A DNA stretch of 64,000 bases from Alphaproteobacteria bacterium (GCA_018823835.1 JAHJHT010000002.1:496001-560000); one strand, 5' to 3'. Shown: positions 47,701 through 55,614, counted from the first letter of the stretch. Program-made: numbers and translations. Notes: generated by a model from the sequence alone, not told the origin.

Positions 47701-48474
47701 TGGCGGGGGAGGTTCGCAGCCGGTGACGTCGATCAGGATCGATGTCGGTTCGCCGGTCGTGAAGTCGCCATCATCCGGCAGGGCCGGATCGTGCGAGGGA
47801 ACTTCCATCTCCACGCCGCCTGCCAGGCCGAGCGTGACGAAGCCCTGGTTGTCGACCAATGTCGGCGCCGGGAACGACGCCTGGTCGATCTTGGCGGTGA
47901 TGACGATATCGACATAGCGGCGGTCGATTTCGCCCGAACCGTCGAGATCGGCGGTGGTCAGGCGGAAGTCATCGAGTGACGCGGTGTCGTTGGGGTTGGT
48001 CGTTGTCGAGATGGAGGCCGCCGGAAGCGGCCCGCCAAGGGCGTCGGTTGCATCACCCGACACGGCAACGTCGACAATTTCGAGACCTGCCGGAAGCGTG
48101 TCCAGGAAATCCATCCGGACATTCTTCAGGTTGGCCTCGAAAGCCGGATCGACGAACTTCGCCGGATCGCCCCGCGCGCCGAAGCGCAGATTGTAGACGA
48201 CGTAGTCGCAGTCGCGCTGGACGCCGGTCTTTTCGAAGAAGGGCAGGGCCTCTCCCGACGGGGGATTCGGATGACCGCCCTTCTCGACATTGAGTCCGCC
48301 GGACAGCTCGGTCGTCTGGGCCGAGGCCTGCGGCGCATGCATGGCGGCGAGCGCGAGCCCGGCCGCCATCAGCCAGCGCGCTGGGCGCGCGGCGTATGAC
48401 AGGGGTTTCATGATCGTCTCCATGACGGTTGGCTTGCTGCCCGCGTCGAGCGGGAAAAGTGCGAGATTGCTCAT
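44776..48474 (-). CDS. Large secreted DUF11-repeat protein with Cys-rich C-terminal repeats
   Basis: A 1232-residue exported protein of unknown function. A signal peptide is visible ending near HAPQASAQ. The given ATG has GAGGGAGG upstream; a later ATG (METIMKPL region) with its own GGAG would give a shorter leader. Layout: an N-terminal beta domain (about 55-265), a proline run, a cysteine-containing module (about 267-373) shared with the upstream protein, four DUF11-like beta-sandwich domains (about 381-518, 527-655, 664-784, 792-913), then C-rich repeats (992-1210). Each DUF11-like unit starts with a V/L-x-I/V-x-K strand and keeps paired cysteines and an N-C-A or N-C-V near its end. The tail is Gln/Asn-rich. 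It probably forms an extended disulphide-bonded surface or periplasmic fibre. No LPXTG, autotransporter or type I secretion signal was recognised. Confidence 0.82.
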   Translation of the reverse strand: MSNLALFPLDAGSKPTVMETIMKPLSYAARPARWLMAAGLALAAMHAPQASAQTTELSGGLNVEKGGHPNPPSGEALPFFEKTGVQRDCDYVVYNLRFGARGDPAKFVDPAFEANLKNVRMDFLDTLPAGLEIVDVAVSGDATDALGGPLPAASISTTTNPNDTASLDDFRLTTADLDGSGEIDRRYVDIVITAKIDQASFPAPTLVDNQGFVTLGLAGGVEMEVPSHDPALPDDGDFTTGEPTSILIDVTGCEPPPPPPPPGDDEACFSVETGDVDCVPGGGAFIYHMPVGPELGGKWVQVSTTTPGITIEPPFQLAPIGGGVLAWTITGALPGDVVHLVVTGIDSYAGPEEGVGLCCTQTVDIVIPEDLDCPPEEKEPDIQVEKRADVARCTPEGGCDFTIRVTNVGDADYNGPIVLDEVTTPGNAAVVSGPNAPWACVPMVSPMSCTHPATTLAPGEFVELKLGFAPGAGWDWNTIRNCAEYDYTASGKPEVFGSTANDRACASIPICIPGRDRECTPPEEKRVDLRITKDPRTLSCSADGVCTFVIRVFNNGSDPYVGPLTVIDDYPTGVPASSTFGPTPPWACGPIGGGQFQCDHPGVNLAPGAFIPLGVTAIVPGDYPGDLIRNCAEVNAIPGEANLANNKACADMRIPTRNPGQPALRIQKTCDGGVVGAAVSCRITITSTGSAAPSGPVRVNDAATVIGAGVPVQIQTVTPDGAEWTCGPVPADTLSCEIPGAVMTPGTSRHFDVTVNAPTFGRFENCARGSFGPAPGDDIVYPFGEACAQGGTTLNVEKTGDAECQPGEPCTFEITITNEGPSGFSGPVRIGDAIGVEGLGRLEGVPITSIEPPFGCSPEPATLPLSCVANMTLGAGESRVHRMTVVIPDDGRFANLNGPANGRNCVGVLPPAVPVARQGAAAANTELEHQGDRGVACHPFTIISEVENQCSEGFVMNDAGRCVCPEGTTFRNGQCVGGSTTVPIPQPRPDRCTLLPGQIRTKDGQCVCPQGTDLRNGRCVGDTPPPPPPPPPLCKLLPGQIRTQDGRCVCPRGTELRGNRCVRDVPPPPRECTLLPGQIRLQDGRCVCPRGTSLVRGACRKDQPPQCRLLPGQIRLKDGSCVCPRGTELRRGACRKVQVECPKGTTLRNGRCVRIERERCPRGTVGTPPNCRKVQVECPKGTTLSNGRCVKIERQRCPRGTIGTPPNCRKLQLNNNSRDLLQQLQRRQNQIQ
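44845..45501 (-). repeat. Coding tandem repeats: four C-x-LLPGQIR units and two VQVECPKGTT units
   Basis: Four units of about 30 residues with the core LLPGQIRxxDGxCVCPxGT start at residues 992, 1034, 1072 and 1107, joined by proline-rich linkers including a run of nine prolines. They are followed by two 37-residue units at 1137-1173 and 1174-1210 (VECPKGTTL, CPRGT, GTPPNCRK) that differ at only a few positions. Even cysteine counts per unit suggest disulphide-knotted modules. Such repeats are prone to copy-number change. Confidence 0.85.
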
Positions 48475-48485
48475 CTTTTCCTCCC

Positions 48486-50453
48486 TCACGGTTCGCAGCT
48501 GATGGCTGGGGTCTCAAGCGGCAGCGTCACCTTGCAGCAGGGGTAGTACCCTCCCGCATCGGCGTCGGACTGCTTGTAGAAGCAGAGCCCGACATCGACC
48601 CTGTCGCCCGGGAAATGGCCGGTGATGCCGATCGTGTATGGCAGTCCGGGAGCCTGCGTCTGCACGGGCGGGGTCACCCCGACGCCGGGCGTCCTGGAGT
48701 CAGCCATGATCGTATCGCCGCCAATGCCGGCCTGGTCATGGAGATAGAGATCGGCCTCGAGGCCGGCCGGCGTACAGAAATACTGCACGTCCTCGACATC
48801 GAGACAGGGTGGCAGATCGCCGTCCGGCGGGAACTCCGGCGGATAATAGGGCGGCAGGTAGCCTCCCGGGATATCCTCGTAGTAGCCGGCGCGGCCGTCG
48901 CAGGGGTGCCAGACCTCGACATCGCCGACATGGCCCTCGATCTCGGGATCCTCGTAGAAGGAATCGAAATCGACGAACCACGAGCCGAAGGGCGGCACGT
49001 TCTGCGGCTTGACCAGCGAGGTCGCCGTGATCTGCACGCCGTTGACGGCGAGCGGGCCGCCGGCGGCGAGCTGGTCGGCAAGTGCGGGGTTGTCGCGCAG
49101 CTTGTCGCCGGTCTTGACGAGGGTGGCCGAACAGGCGTTGCGGTTGAAGTAGCCCTCGCTGTCATAGCCGTATTGCAGGTCGAGGCCGCCCGCCGACTGG
49201 CGGTTGCCCTCGGGAAATCCGACCGCGTATTCCTGCGGCACCGGCACCCAGATCGATTCCGTTTCCGGATCGTCGGGGCTTTCGCGCCAGTAGCGGATCA
49301 CCTCGCCCTTGCCGGAATCGGCGAACTGCGAATAGTTGAAGCGGTTCTCGGTCTCGCCGCGCTGCGCCAGGTACATGAAGCCCCGGCTGTCGAAGGCGAT
49401 GTCGGTGACGGCAAGGTCCTTGTCGGCCTCGACCGTCAGTTCCCAGCGCGCGTCACCGGCGAATTCGCCTTCGCGCGTCAGGCCGACCGACCAGATTTCC
49501 GCCGCCTCGCCGACCGCATAGTAGATGCGGCCACCATGCACGGCGACGCCCCAGACGCGGCGCTCGTCCTGCGTGAAGCCCCAGCTGTCGGGGTCCTCGC
49601 TGTCGAAGGCTGCACCCTGGATGTCCATCACGGCGCCATCGTCGGCGACGGCGTCGAGACCACGCGCCGGACGCCCGTCGACACCGTGATCGAAACTGTC
49701 GATGACGGTGCCGTCGGCGTCGATGCGGTGGATCAGGCCACTGTCGAGATCGCTGGCGAAGAACTGCCGGTGCGACCTGTCGAAGGCGATGTTGCCGATG
49801 CCGGGACCGCTGTTGGACTCGATGTCGGCAAACAGCGTGACGGCGCCGGTGATGCCGTCGATGCGCCAGATGGTGCCGGGACCGCCTCCGTTCTCGAGGC
49901 CGAACTGGCCGTCCATGAAGCTGGCGCCGGCAATGCCGCGCCGCTCGCGTTCGGGCCGGCCGTCATCGTCGGCGTCGGGCGTGACGATGCGGATGCCGTG
50001 CAGCGAGGTGGCCGCGGCGTAGAGGTCGGGAACGCCCGAGGGCTCGCCGTCGCGCACGCCGTCGTCATAGGCGAGACCGAAGACCTGGCCGATCTGGCTG
50101 GCCAGCACCTCGAAGGGCTGCGGCGTGTAGACGACCTGGCCGGACGGAGCGCCGAGCACCGAAACGTCGAAAACGCGCAGGGTTGCGCGCGACGTGTCGA
50201 TGAAGGTTTCATCGACCGGATCGACGCCGGGCGGCAGGCCCTCGTCGAAGCCGGGGATCCAGGTGCCGGAAAAACCGGTCACCGCCATCGATCCGGGCTG
50301 GATGATGCGGGCGTCCTGCGCGTGGCCGGGACTTGCCAGCCACAGGCTCGCGCCGAGCGCCAGGGCCATCAGGCCGCTGCCGGCGGCAAGAGTCCTGCTC
50401 AATTGACCGGCGGACGAAGCGAAGGAAGACCGGGCTCCGCGGTTGGAGGGCAT
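48486..50453 (-). CDS. Secreted propeller-like protein with C-terminal Cys module
   Basis: A 655-residue exported protein, first gene of a two-gene operon with the DUF11 protein (stop 11 bp before the next ATG). The start at 50453 has GGGAG seven bases upstream and yields an Arg-bearing leader followed by a hydrophobic core and SPGHAQD; the longer open frame to 50918 is non-conserved-looking. Residues about 60-480 contain repeated short strands such as GTIWRIDGITGAVTLFADIE, NIAFDRSHRQFFASDLDSGL, RVWGVAVHGGRIYYAVG and VTDIAFDSRGFMYLAQRG, typical of a beta-propeller. An Asp-rich stretch (PDADDDGRPERER) could bind calcium. Residues about 550-655 form a cysteine module homologous to one in the downstream protein. 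The function is unknown; cell-surface assembly or ligand binding is likely. Confidence 0.8.
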   Translation of the reverse strand: MPSNRGARSSFASSAGQLSRTLAAGSGLMALALGASLWLASPGHAQDARIIQPGSMAVTGFSGTWIPGFDEGLPPGVDPVDETFIDTSRATLRVFDVSVLGAPSGQVVYTPQPFEVLASQIGQVFGLAYDDGVRDGEPSGVPDLYAAATSLHGIRIVTPDADDDGRPERERRGIAGASFMDGQFGLENGGGPGTIWRIDGITGAVTLFADIESNSGPGIGNIAFDRSHRQFFASDLDSGLIHRIDADGTVIDSFDHGVDGRPARGLDAVADDGAVMDIQGAAFDSEDPDSWGFTQDERRVWGVAVHGGRIYYAVGEAAEIWSVGLTREGEFAGDARWELTVEADKDLAVTDIAFDSRGFMYLAQRGETENRFNYSQFADSGKGEVIRYWRESPDDPETESIWVPVPQEYAVGFPEGNRQSAGGLDLQYGYDSEGYFNRNACSATLVKTGDKLRDNPALADQLAAGGPLAVNGVQITATSLVKPQNVPPFGSWFVDFDSFYEDPEIEGHVGDVEVWHPCDGRAGYYEDIPGGYLPPYYPPEFPPDGDLPPCLDVEDVQYFCTPAGLEADLYLHDQAGIGGDTIMADSRTPGVGVTPPVQTQAPGLPYTIGITGHFPGDRVDVGLCFYKQSDADAGGYYPCCKVTLPLETPAISCEP

Positions 50454-51038
50454 GCTTCTTCTCCCGTGGTGGCGGGGAAAGAATGCCGGGGGAATCGCGC
50501 TACCAGGTGCCAAGCACGCTTGTCCGGCACTATCTCCCTTTGCGATTTGTACGTCCCCGGGCGGAACGTTACGACGGGTATTACGCTGGGTCAACGCAAT
50601 CGGTCCGACATGCTCCGCCGCCAGGCCGTCTCGACGACGGTGGCTGCGTTGCATGCCGGACGATCCCGGTGACCCGCAACACTTCGTGTTTCTGGTCATG
50701 GGGTGCTTCCTTTCCAGGGCCGCACCATTGCGGCGCCTGGAGGTCAGTCGCAGCGGGGCCTGGAAAGGTTCATCGCAATCGCCGGCCCTGTCGCCGGCGG
50801 CACCCGAAAGAAGAAGCTCCGCCCGTCGCCGGGGCAAAGAATTCGCGCGGCTGAATACAAATATTTGACTCGGGAACGAAAAATGTATATGGTTTTTCAA
50901 TCGATTATTGGTTTGCACGACTTTTGCTCATGCGCGTCGAGGCGCGCGGTTGACGAACTTCCTCTTCAAAAATCGAGACTAGATGCCGCCCTGCATTCGC
51001 AAGGCAGCGCGATAATATGCCAATGAAAGGGGTTCGAC
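50454..51038 (+). other. 585-bp intergenic region with AT-rich cspA promoter and leader
   Basis: No convincing gene is seen; short frames here lack conserved features. The left part is ordinary GC-rich DNA upstream of the secreted-protein operon. From about 50855 it becomes AT-rich: TTGACT at 50865-50870 and TATATG at 50886-50891 could be a promoter, though the 15-bp spacing is short. The resulting leader to the cspA start would be about 140 nt, the long 5' UTR expected of cold-shock mRNAs, and contains the inverted repeat GCGCGTCGAGGCGCGCG near 50935. Confidence 0.45.
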
Positions 51039-51248
51039 ATGAGCACCGGCACAGTAAAATGGTTCAACGCCACCAAGGGCTTCGGCTTCATCCAGCCTGA
51101 CGACGGCGGCGCCGACGTCTTCGTTCACATCTCGGCCGTCGAGCGCGCCGGAATGCGCGACATCGTGGAAGGGCAGAAGCTCAGCTACGAAATGGTCCGC
51201 GACAACAAGTCGGGCAAGATGGCAGCCGACCAGCTGCAAGCAGTCTAG
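51039..51248 (+). CDS. cspA: Cold shock protein, CspA family
   Basis: A 69-residue single cold-shock domain that binds single-stranded RNA and DNA. RNP1 is KGFGFIQ and RNP2 is VFVHIS, both intact, and [12 protein letters not shown] is the usual first strand. AAAGGGG lies 8-14 bp upstream of the ATG. A clear intrinsic terminator follows. Whether it is cold-induced or constitutive cannot be told, but the long leader suggests post-transcriptional control. The gene symbol denotes the family; rhizobia carry several paralogues. Confidence 0.95.
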   Translation: MSTGTVKWFNATKGFGFIQPDDGGADVFVHISAVERAGMRDIVEGQKLSYEMVRDNKSGKMAADQLQAV

Positions 51249-51313
51249 ACGGCATTCAACAGCGCCGATGACCGCGGATGTACCGGCACCGGCAGCGTGA
51301 ATGCCAACAGAGA

Positions 51314-51340
51314 GGTCAGGCTTTTTTGCCTGGCCTTTTT
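51314..51340 (+). terminator. Intrinsic terminator after cspA
   Basis: GGTCAGGC (51314-51321) pairs with GCCTGGCC (51328-51335), with one G-T pair, around TTTTTT, and is followed by TTTTT. It lies 66 bp past the cspA stop and before the next small gene. Confidence 0.85.
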
Positions 51341-51379
51341 CGTAGCGGTGACCCGCTACATCACCCAGAGGACACAAGC

Positions 51380-51613
51380 TTGACCGAGAACTCACGCAAG
51401 AGCCGCGACCACGCGGAAACCATGTTCAGCAAGACGCAGACGCAGATGCTGTCGCTCAACCGGATTCTTTCCGAGCAGGACGCCGCCAGCCAGGCGCGCG
51501 AGGCCAAGACGGCACGGCTGCGCGAATTGCGCCTCGAGAAAGAAGCCGAGGAACTCGCCGCCGCCGAAATCGCCAAGGCCAGCGCGCCTGCAAAACGCGG
51601 GACCAAGCGCTGA
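51380..51613 (+). CDS. Small charged coiled-coil-like hypothetical protein
   Basis: A 77-residue protein rich in Arg, Glu, Lys and Ala. The chosen TTG at 51380 has GAGGA seven bases upstream; an ATG at 51422 is an alternative. After the Ser/Arg-rich start, residues about 30-70 (SEQDAASQAREAKTARLREL, RLEKEAEELAAAEIAK) form a strongly predicted helix with heptad-like spacing. It has no membrane segment or recognised domain. The stop overlaps the ATG of the next gene by one base, which makes a cotranscribed, translated gene likely. Similar small proteins near csp genes occur in rhizobia, as far as I recall. Confidence 0.65.
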   Translation: MTENSRKSRDHAETMFSKTQTQMLSLNRILSEQDAASQAREAKTARLRELRLEKEAEELAAAEIAKASAPAKRGTKR

Positions 51614-52014
51614 TGGCCCGCCGCGCGACCGTGACGACAATCCCCGGGGATTCCACCATTGCCGACGTTGCAGGCATGCTCGACCGTCCGGTCGAATATG
51701 TGCGCCGTGTGCTCGAGAAGCTGGAGCGCTGCAAGCGCGCGCATGGCGACGCGCAGGTGAGGATCGGCGTTCGCGGCCGGCCCGAATGCCCCAATTACCT
51801 GATCGAATACATCTCCGAAGATGCCAAGACAAAGCAGAGCACGGTGACGTCGGATGCCGCCTATAGCGGCAGCACGCATCGCGAACTGGCGCCGAAGCAC
51901 ATCGAGGAGACCAGGAACTGGTCGCCCGAGGAAATGAACATCACCGCCGTGATGGCGCTGATCGGCAGGCTGCGCAATCCGAGCGACAAGCCGCGCCACG
52001 ATTTCGACGACTGA
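51613..52014 (+). CDS. Hypothetical protein with possible HTH-like N-terminus
   Basis: A 133-residue soluble protein not recognised with certainty. The start DSTIADVAGMLDRPVEYVRR followed by VLEKLERC resembles a small winged-helix or HTH motif (A-D-V-A-x-x-L-x-R-P-x-x-Y-V). The remainder is hydrophilic and ends NPSDKPRHDFDD. Its ATG shares a base with the preceding stop (TGATG), and the next small gene starts 4 bp after it, so the three form a compact operon downstream of cspA. A regulatory or nucleic-acid role would fit but is not shown. Confidence 0.65.
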   Translation: MARRATVTTIPGDSTIADVAGMLDRPVEYVRRVLEKLERCKRAHGDAQVRIGVRGRPECPNYLIEYISEDAKTKQSTVTSDAAYSGSTHRELAPKHIEETRNWSPEEMNITAVMALIGRLRNPSDKPRHDFDD

Positions 52015-52017
52015 GCC

Positions 52018-52200
52018 ATGGCGATCAAATTCACCAGCAAGGACCTGCCGCTTGACGACAAGCCAGGCAAGGCCGTCAAGGCGCCGGTGCCATCCGCGGC
52101 GCCAAAGGATGCGGACGCCGTGACGACCGACGGCGATTCCGAACTGTTCCCGTCGCTGGCCAAGCCGGCCCCGAAGAAGCGCAAGTCCCGAAAATTCTGA
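52018..52200 (+). CDS. Small basic-tailed hypothetical protein
   Basis: A 60-residue protein beginning MAIKFTSKDLPLDDKPGKAV and ending in a lysine/arginine tail (KKRKSRKF), with a disordered Ala/Pro/Asp-rich middle. It starts 4 bp after the previous stop and shows similar codon use, so it is probably expressed as the third gene of that unit. The basic tail could bind nucleic acid. No family was recognised. It is convergent with the racemase-family gene, 8 bp away. Confidence 0.55.
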   Translation: MAIKFTSKDLPLDDKPGKAVKAPVPSAAPKDADAVTTDGDSELFPSLAKPAPKKRKSRKF

Positions 52201-52207
52201 GCCGGGT

Positions 52208-53239
52208 TCAGCCCATCGCGGGCCAGGTGTCGGTCAGCCGATAGCCGCCCGGCCAGGGGTCGTCGGGATCCAGCATGTGCTGGTGCGTACCGGTGATCCA
52301 CGCCCTGCCCGAGACCGACGGAACGATGGCCCTGTGCCCGTTGATGTCCGTCTCGCCGACGATCCTGCCGACAAAGCGCGAACCGATGATCGAGACCGCG
52401 GTCAGGCTCTGGCCGACCTGCAGCTCGCCGCGGGCATGCATCACCGCCATGCGCGCCGAGACCGCCGTGCCGGTCGGCGAACGGTCGATCTTGCCCGGCC
52501 TGATGGCGACCGCCGAGCGCGTCATCGGCTCGCCGTCCTCGGTATAGACCGGACCAGCGAAGGCGCAGAACGATATATGATCCCAGCCGGTGTTGCCGGG
52601 ATGGGAGAAGCCGAGCTGCTCGTTGGCTGCGGCGGTGATCTTCATGCCGGTTTCGGCAAGCTGTCGCGCCTCGCTGTCGTCGAGCTCGAAGCCGAGCTTC
52701 TCGGCGCTGACGATGACAAAGCTGTCACCGCCATAGGCGGTATCGACCTGCAGCGTGCCGAGGCCGGGCACTTCCAGCTTCGCGCCGAGCTTTGCCGCGA
52801 AGGACGGCACGTTGGTGACGGTGATGCGCACGGCCTTGCCGTTGTGGCACTCGGCCACGACATCGATAAGCCCGCCCGGCGCCTCGAGCGTCATGCGGGT
52901 CAGCGGCTCGGTCATCGGCACGATGCCGCTGTCGAGCAAGACGGTGGCCACGCAGATCGAGTTCGACCCGGACATGGGCGGCGTGTCCTCCGGCTCCATG
53001 ATGATGAAGCCCATCGCGGCGCGGGGGTCTTTCGGCGGTACCAGCAGGTTCACATGGCGAAAGACGCCGCCGCGCGGCTCGTTGAGCACGAAGTTGCGCA
53101 GGGCCTGGTCGCTGGCGATGAAGCGGCTCTGCTGCCACAGCGTGTCGCCCGGCGGCGGTGCGACGCCTCCGACGATGACGTCACCGACTTCGCCTTCGGC
53201 GTGGCAGCTTACGACATGGACGACTTTCGTGGAGCGCAT
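52208..53239 (-). CDS. Proline racemase-family protein lacking both catalytic cysteines
   Basis: A 343-residue member of the proline racemase/4-hydroxyproline epimerase/trans-3-hydroxyproline dehydratase superfamily. The fold signatures are present: [33 protein letters not shown], and [20 protein letters not shown]. At the first active-site position the usual M-C-G-H is replaced by MSGSNSI (Ser), and at the second the usual D-R-S-P-C-G-T is [13 protein letters not shown] (Thr). Cys/Cys or Ser/Cys is expected for epimerases and Cys/Thr for the dehydratase, so a Ser/Thr pair does not match a known activity that I can recall. The substrate and reaction are therefore left open. There is no transporter or hydroxyproline gene nearby. 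Confidence 0.85.
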   Translation of the reverse strand: MRSTKVVHVVSCHAEGEVGDVIVGGVAPPPGDTLWQQSRFIASDQALRNFVLNEPRGGVFRHVNLLVPPKDPRAAMGFIIMEPEDTPPMSGSNSICVATVLLDSGIVPMTEPLTRMTLEAPGGLIDVVAECHNGKAVRITVTNVPSFAAKLGAKLEVPGLGTLQVDTAYGGDSFVIVSAEKLGFELDDSEARQLAETGMKITAAANEQLGFSHPGNTGWDHISFCAFAGPVYTEDGEPMTRSAVAIRPGKIDRSPTGTAVSARMAVMHARGELQVGQSLTAVSIIGSRFVGRIVGETDINGHRAIVPSVSGRAWITGTHQHMLDPDDPWPGGYRLTDTWPAMG

Positions 53240-53382
53240 GGTTCACCCGGCATGAGACGTGTCGCCGGACAGTTTGGTTCGGCTTCGTGCCGCATGCAAT
53301 GGCGCGGCGGCCGCGAAATAATCTCGACGCACTGTCGGGGTTGGCTCTACCCTTTCGTCCTTCGAAAGGGAGCCGATACCAC

Positions 53383-53757
53383 ATGCAATACGCCATTCTC
53401 TGCTACAGCGACGAAGACGTCGTCGGATCATGGACCAAGGAAGAGGACGAGGCCTGCATGGCGCGCCTCCTGACGATCCAGGAACGCCTGCATAAGGAGG
53501 GTCGCCTCGGCCCGGTGCTGCGCCTGCTGCCGACGACCGCGGCCACCACGCTGCGCAAGGGCAAGGACGAGCCGCTGGTGCTCGACGGCCCGTTTGCCGA
53601 GACCAAGGAACAGCTGCTCGGCTTCTACGTCGTCGACTGCGCCTCGCTCGACGAGGCGCTCGACATCGCGCGCGAACTGACCGAAGCCAACCCGGGACCC
53701 GGCTCCTACGAGATACGGCCCATCGGGATCTTCCATCCCTGGACGTTGCCCGCATGA
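53383..53757 (+). CDS. YCII/DGPF-domain protein
   Basis: A 124-residue protein of the YCII-related (DGPF) family, with MQYAILCYSDEDVVGSW at the start, the name-giving motif VLDGPFAETKEQLLGFYVVD, and a ferredoxin-like alpha/beta fold. The ATG at 53383 is chosen over an earlier in-frame ATG because conserved sequence begins there. The stop overlaps the ATG of the sigma factor gene (ATGA). YCII proteins are the standard neighbours of ECF42 sigma factors. Their role is unclear, perhaps sensing or metabolising a signal. Confidence 0.88.
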   Translation: MQYAILCYSDEDVVGSWTKEEDEACMARLLTIQERLHKEGRLGPVLRLLPTTAATTLRKGKDEPLVLDGPFAETKEQLLGFYVVDCASLDEALDIARELTEANPGPGSYEIRPIGIFHPWTLPA

Positions 53758-55028
53758 CGGATATGGAATGGATCAGCCAGTCACTGAGCTCCGCGCGACC
53801 GCGCGTGGTGGCCGCCCTGCTGCGCTATTTCCGCGACCTCGACACGGCCGAGGAGGCATTCCAGGACGCCTGCCTCAGGGCGCTGAAGGCCTGGCCGAAA
53901 AACGGGCCGCCGCGCGATCCCGTCGCCTGGCTGATCTTCGTCGGACGCAATGCCGCCATCGACGCGGTGCGCCGCAGCGCGCGCAACCAGCCATTGCCCG
54001 ACGAACAGGCATTGTCCGATCTCGACGATGCCGAGGAGGAGATCGCCGCGCGGCTCGACGATTCCGACTATCGCGACGACATATTGCGACTGCTCTTCGT
54101 CTGCTGCCACCCCGACCTGCCGGCGACGCAGCAGGTGGCGCTGGCGCTGCGCATCGTGTCGGGTCTGTCGGTGAAGCAGATCGCGCGCGCCTTCCTGGTC
54201 GGCGAGAGCGCCATGGAGCAGCGCATCACGCGCGCCAAGGCGAAGGTCGCGCAGGCCGGCGTGCCGTTCGAGGCGCCGGGCGCGGTGGAGCGATCCGAGC
54301 GCCTCGGGGCGGTTGCCGCGATGGTCTATCTTGTCTTCAACGAGGGCTATTCGGCGAGCGGCGGCGACGCGGCGATGCGCCTGCCGCTCTGCGACGAGGC
54401 GATCCGCCTGGCGCGGCTGCTGCTCAAGCTGTTCCAGTCCGAGCCCGAGATCATGGGGCTGGCCGCGCTGATGCTGCTGCAGCACGCGCGGGCGGCGGCC
54501 CGGTTTGACGGCGATGGCGCGGTCGTGCTGCTGGAAGACCAGGACCGTGGCCTGTGGAACCACAAGATGATCGCCGAGGGGCTGGCGCTGATCGACAAGG
54601 CGATCCGCCACCACCGGCCCGGCCCGTACCAGATCCAGGCGGCGATCGCCGCGCTGCACGCGCGCGCCAAGCGGCCCGAGGACACCGACTGGGCGCAGAT
54701 CGACCTGCTTTACGGCGCGCTGGAGCGGTTGCAGCCGTCGCCCGTCATCACGCTGAACCGCGCCGTCGCCGTGTCCAAGGCGCGCGGTCCGTCAGAGGCA
54801 CTGGCGATGATCGAGCCGCTCGAGGCACGGCTGTCGGGCTATTTCCATTTCTTCGGCGTCAAGGGCGGGTTGCTGATGCAGCTCGGGCGGCGTGCCGAGG
54901 CGCGCGAGGCCTTTGCCCGCGCCATCGCGCTTGCCAACACGACCGCCGAGGCCACCCATATCCGCATGCATCTCGACAGGCTCGAACGCGAGACCGACGA
55001 CAGCATTGCAGGCGCCTCGCCGGGCTGA
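53754..55028 (+). CDS. RNA polymerase sigma factor, ECF42 group
   Basis: A 424-residue protein in which an ECF sigma factor (residues about 1-180) is followed by a long helical TPR-like extension. Sigma-2 contains RYFRDLDTAEEAFQDACLRA and AWLIFVGRNAAIDAVRRSAR. Sigma-4 contains LALRIVSGLSVKQIARAFLV and MEQRITRAKAKVAQ. The extension carries LVFNEGYSASGGDAAMRLPL, HHRPGPYQIQAAIAALHARA, and ALERLQPSPVITLNRAVAVS, all typical of ECF42, which lack a conventional anti-sigma factor and are thought to be controlled through this extension. Coupled to the YCII gene by a 4-bp overlap. Confidence 0.93.
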   Translation: MTDMEWISQSLSSARPRVVAALLRYFRDLDTAEEAFQDACLRALKAWPKNGPPRDPVAWLIFVGRNAAIDAVRRSARNQPLPDEQALSDLDDAEEEIAARLDDSDYRDDILRLLFVCCHPDLPATQQVALALRIVSGLSVKQIARAFLVGESAMEQRITRAKAKVAQAGVPFEAPGAVERSERLGAVAAMVYLVFNEGYSASGGDAAMRLPLCDEAIRLARLLLKLFQSEPEIMGLAALMLLQHARAAARFDGDGAVVLLEDQDRGLWNHKMIAEGLALIDKAIRHHRPGPYQIQAAIAALHARAKRPEDTDWAQIDLLYGALERLQPSPVITLNRAVAVSKARGPSEALAMIEPLEARLSGYFHFFGVKGGLLMQLGRRAEAREAFARAIALANTTAEATHIRMHLDRLERETDDSIAGASPG

Positions 55029-55134
55029 TCGCTTTCGCGGGCTGCGACCCCTCTTGGCAATTCCTGACGAGGCCCTGTCGGAATCGCCGATGCCGGGCCG
55101 TCCTAGGTGCACAGCATAAGCAGGGAGAACAATC

Positions 55135-55614
55135 GTGAACATGCAGGTCAATCCGTCCACCAACCGCGACCTCGTGCTGACGCGCCTGTTCGACGCGCCG
55201 GCCGAAAAGCTGTTTCGCGCATGGACCGAGCCCAAGCTTATCAAGCAATGGTTCGCGCCGCGGCCATGGAGCGTATCGGGCGCCCGGACCGACCCGCGGC
55301 CAGGCGGCAGCACGCTCGTGGTGATGCGCGACCCCGAGGGCAACGACCATTCGAGCGAGGGCGTCTACCTGGAGGTGGTGCCGAACCGGAAGATCGTCTT
55401 CACCGACGCCTATACCAGCGACTGGGCGCCATCCGACAAGCCGTTCATGACGGTCATCCTGAGCTTCGAGGAGGAACCGGACGGCAAGACGAAATACACC
55501 GCGCTGGCGCGCCACTGGACCGCCGAAGACCGCGAGGCGCACGAGACGATGGGCTTTCACGAGGGCTGGGAGCGATGCACCGACCAGCTTGCCGAGCTGT
55601 TGCAGACGTTGTGA
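55135..55614 (+). CDS. SRPBCC/AHSA1-family protein
   Basis: A 159-residue START-like (SRPBCC) protein of the activator-of-Hsp90-homologue-1 type: LTRLFDAPAEKLFRAWTEPK then LIKQWFAPRPW, RPGGSTLVVM, and FHEGWERCTDQLAELL are the family landmarks. The fold makes a hydrophobic ligand cavity. The GTG at 55135 has AGGGAG seven bases upstream; the ATG 6 bp later would be less well spaced. It follows the ECF42 gene by 106 bp and is a common member of ECF42 regulons, so expression by that sigma factor is plausible. Confidence 0.9.
   Translation: MNMQVNPSTNRDLVLTRLFDAPAEKLFRAWTEPKLIKQWFAPRPWSVSGARTDPRPGGSTLVVMRDPEGNDHSSEGVYLEVVPNRKIVFTDAYTSDWAPSDKPFMTVILSFEEEPDGKTKYTALARHWTAEDREAHETMGFHEGWERCTDQLAELLQTL

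Noticed and set aside
45661-50672. Very long open frames opposite the secreted-protein genes (about 770 and 750 codons on the plus strand)
   Set aside because: They mirror the codon pattern of the real minus-strand genes, have no domain or signal features and are Arg/Asp/Gly/Ala-rich, as expected for shadow frames in GC-rich DNA.
50454-51038. A riboswitch upstream of cspA
   Set aside because: No conserved aptamer was recognised; a long cold-shock leader is the simpler reading.
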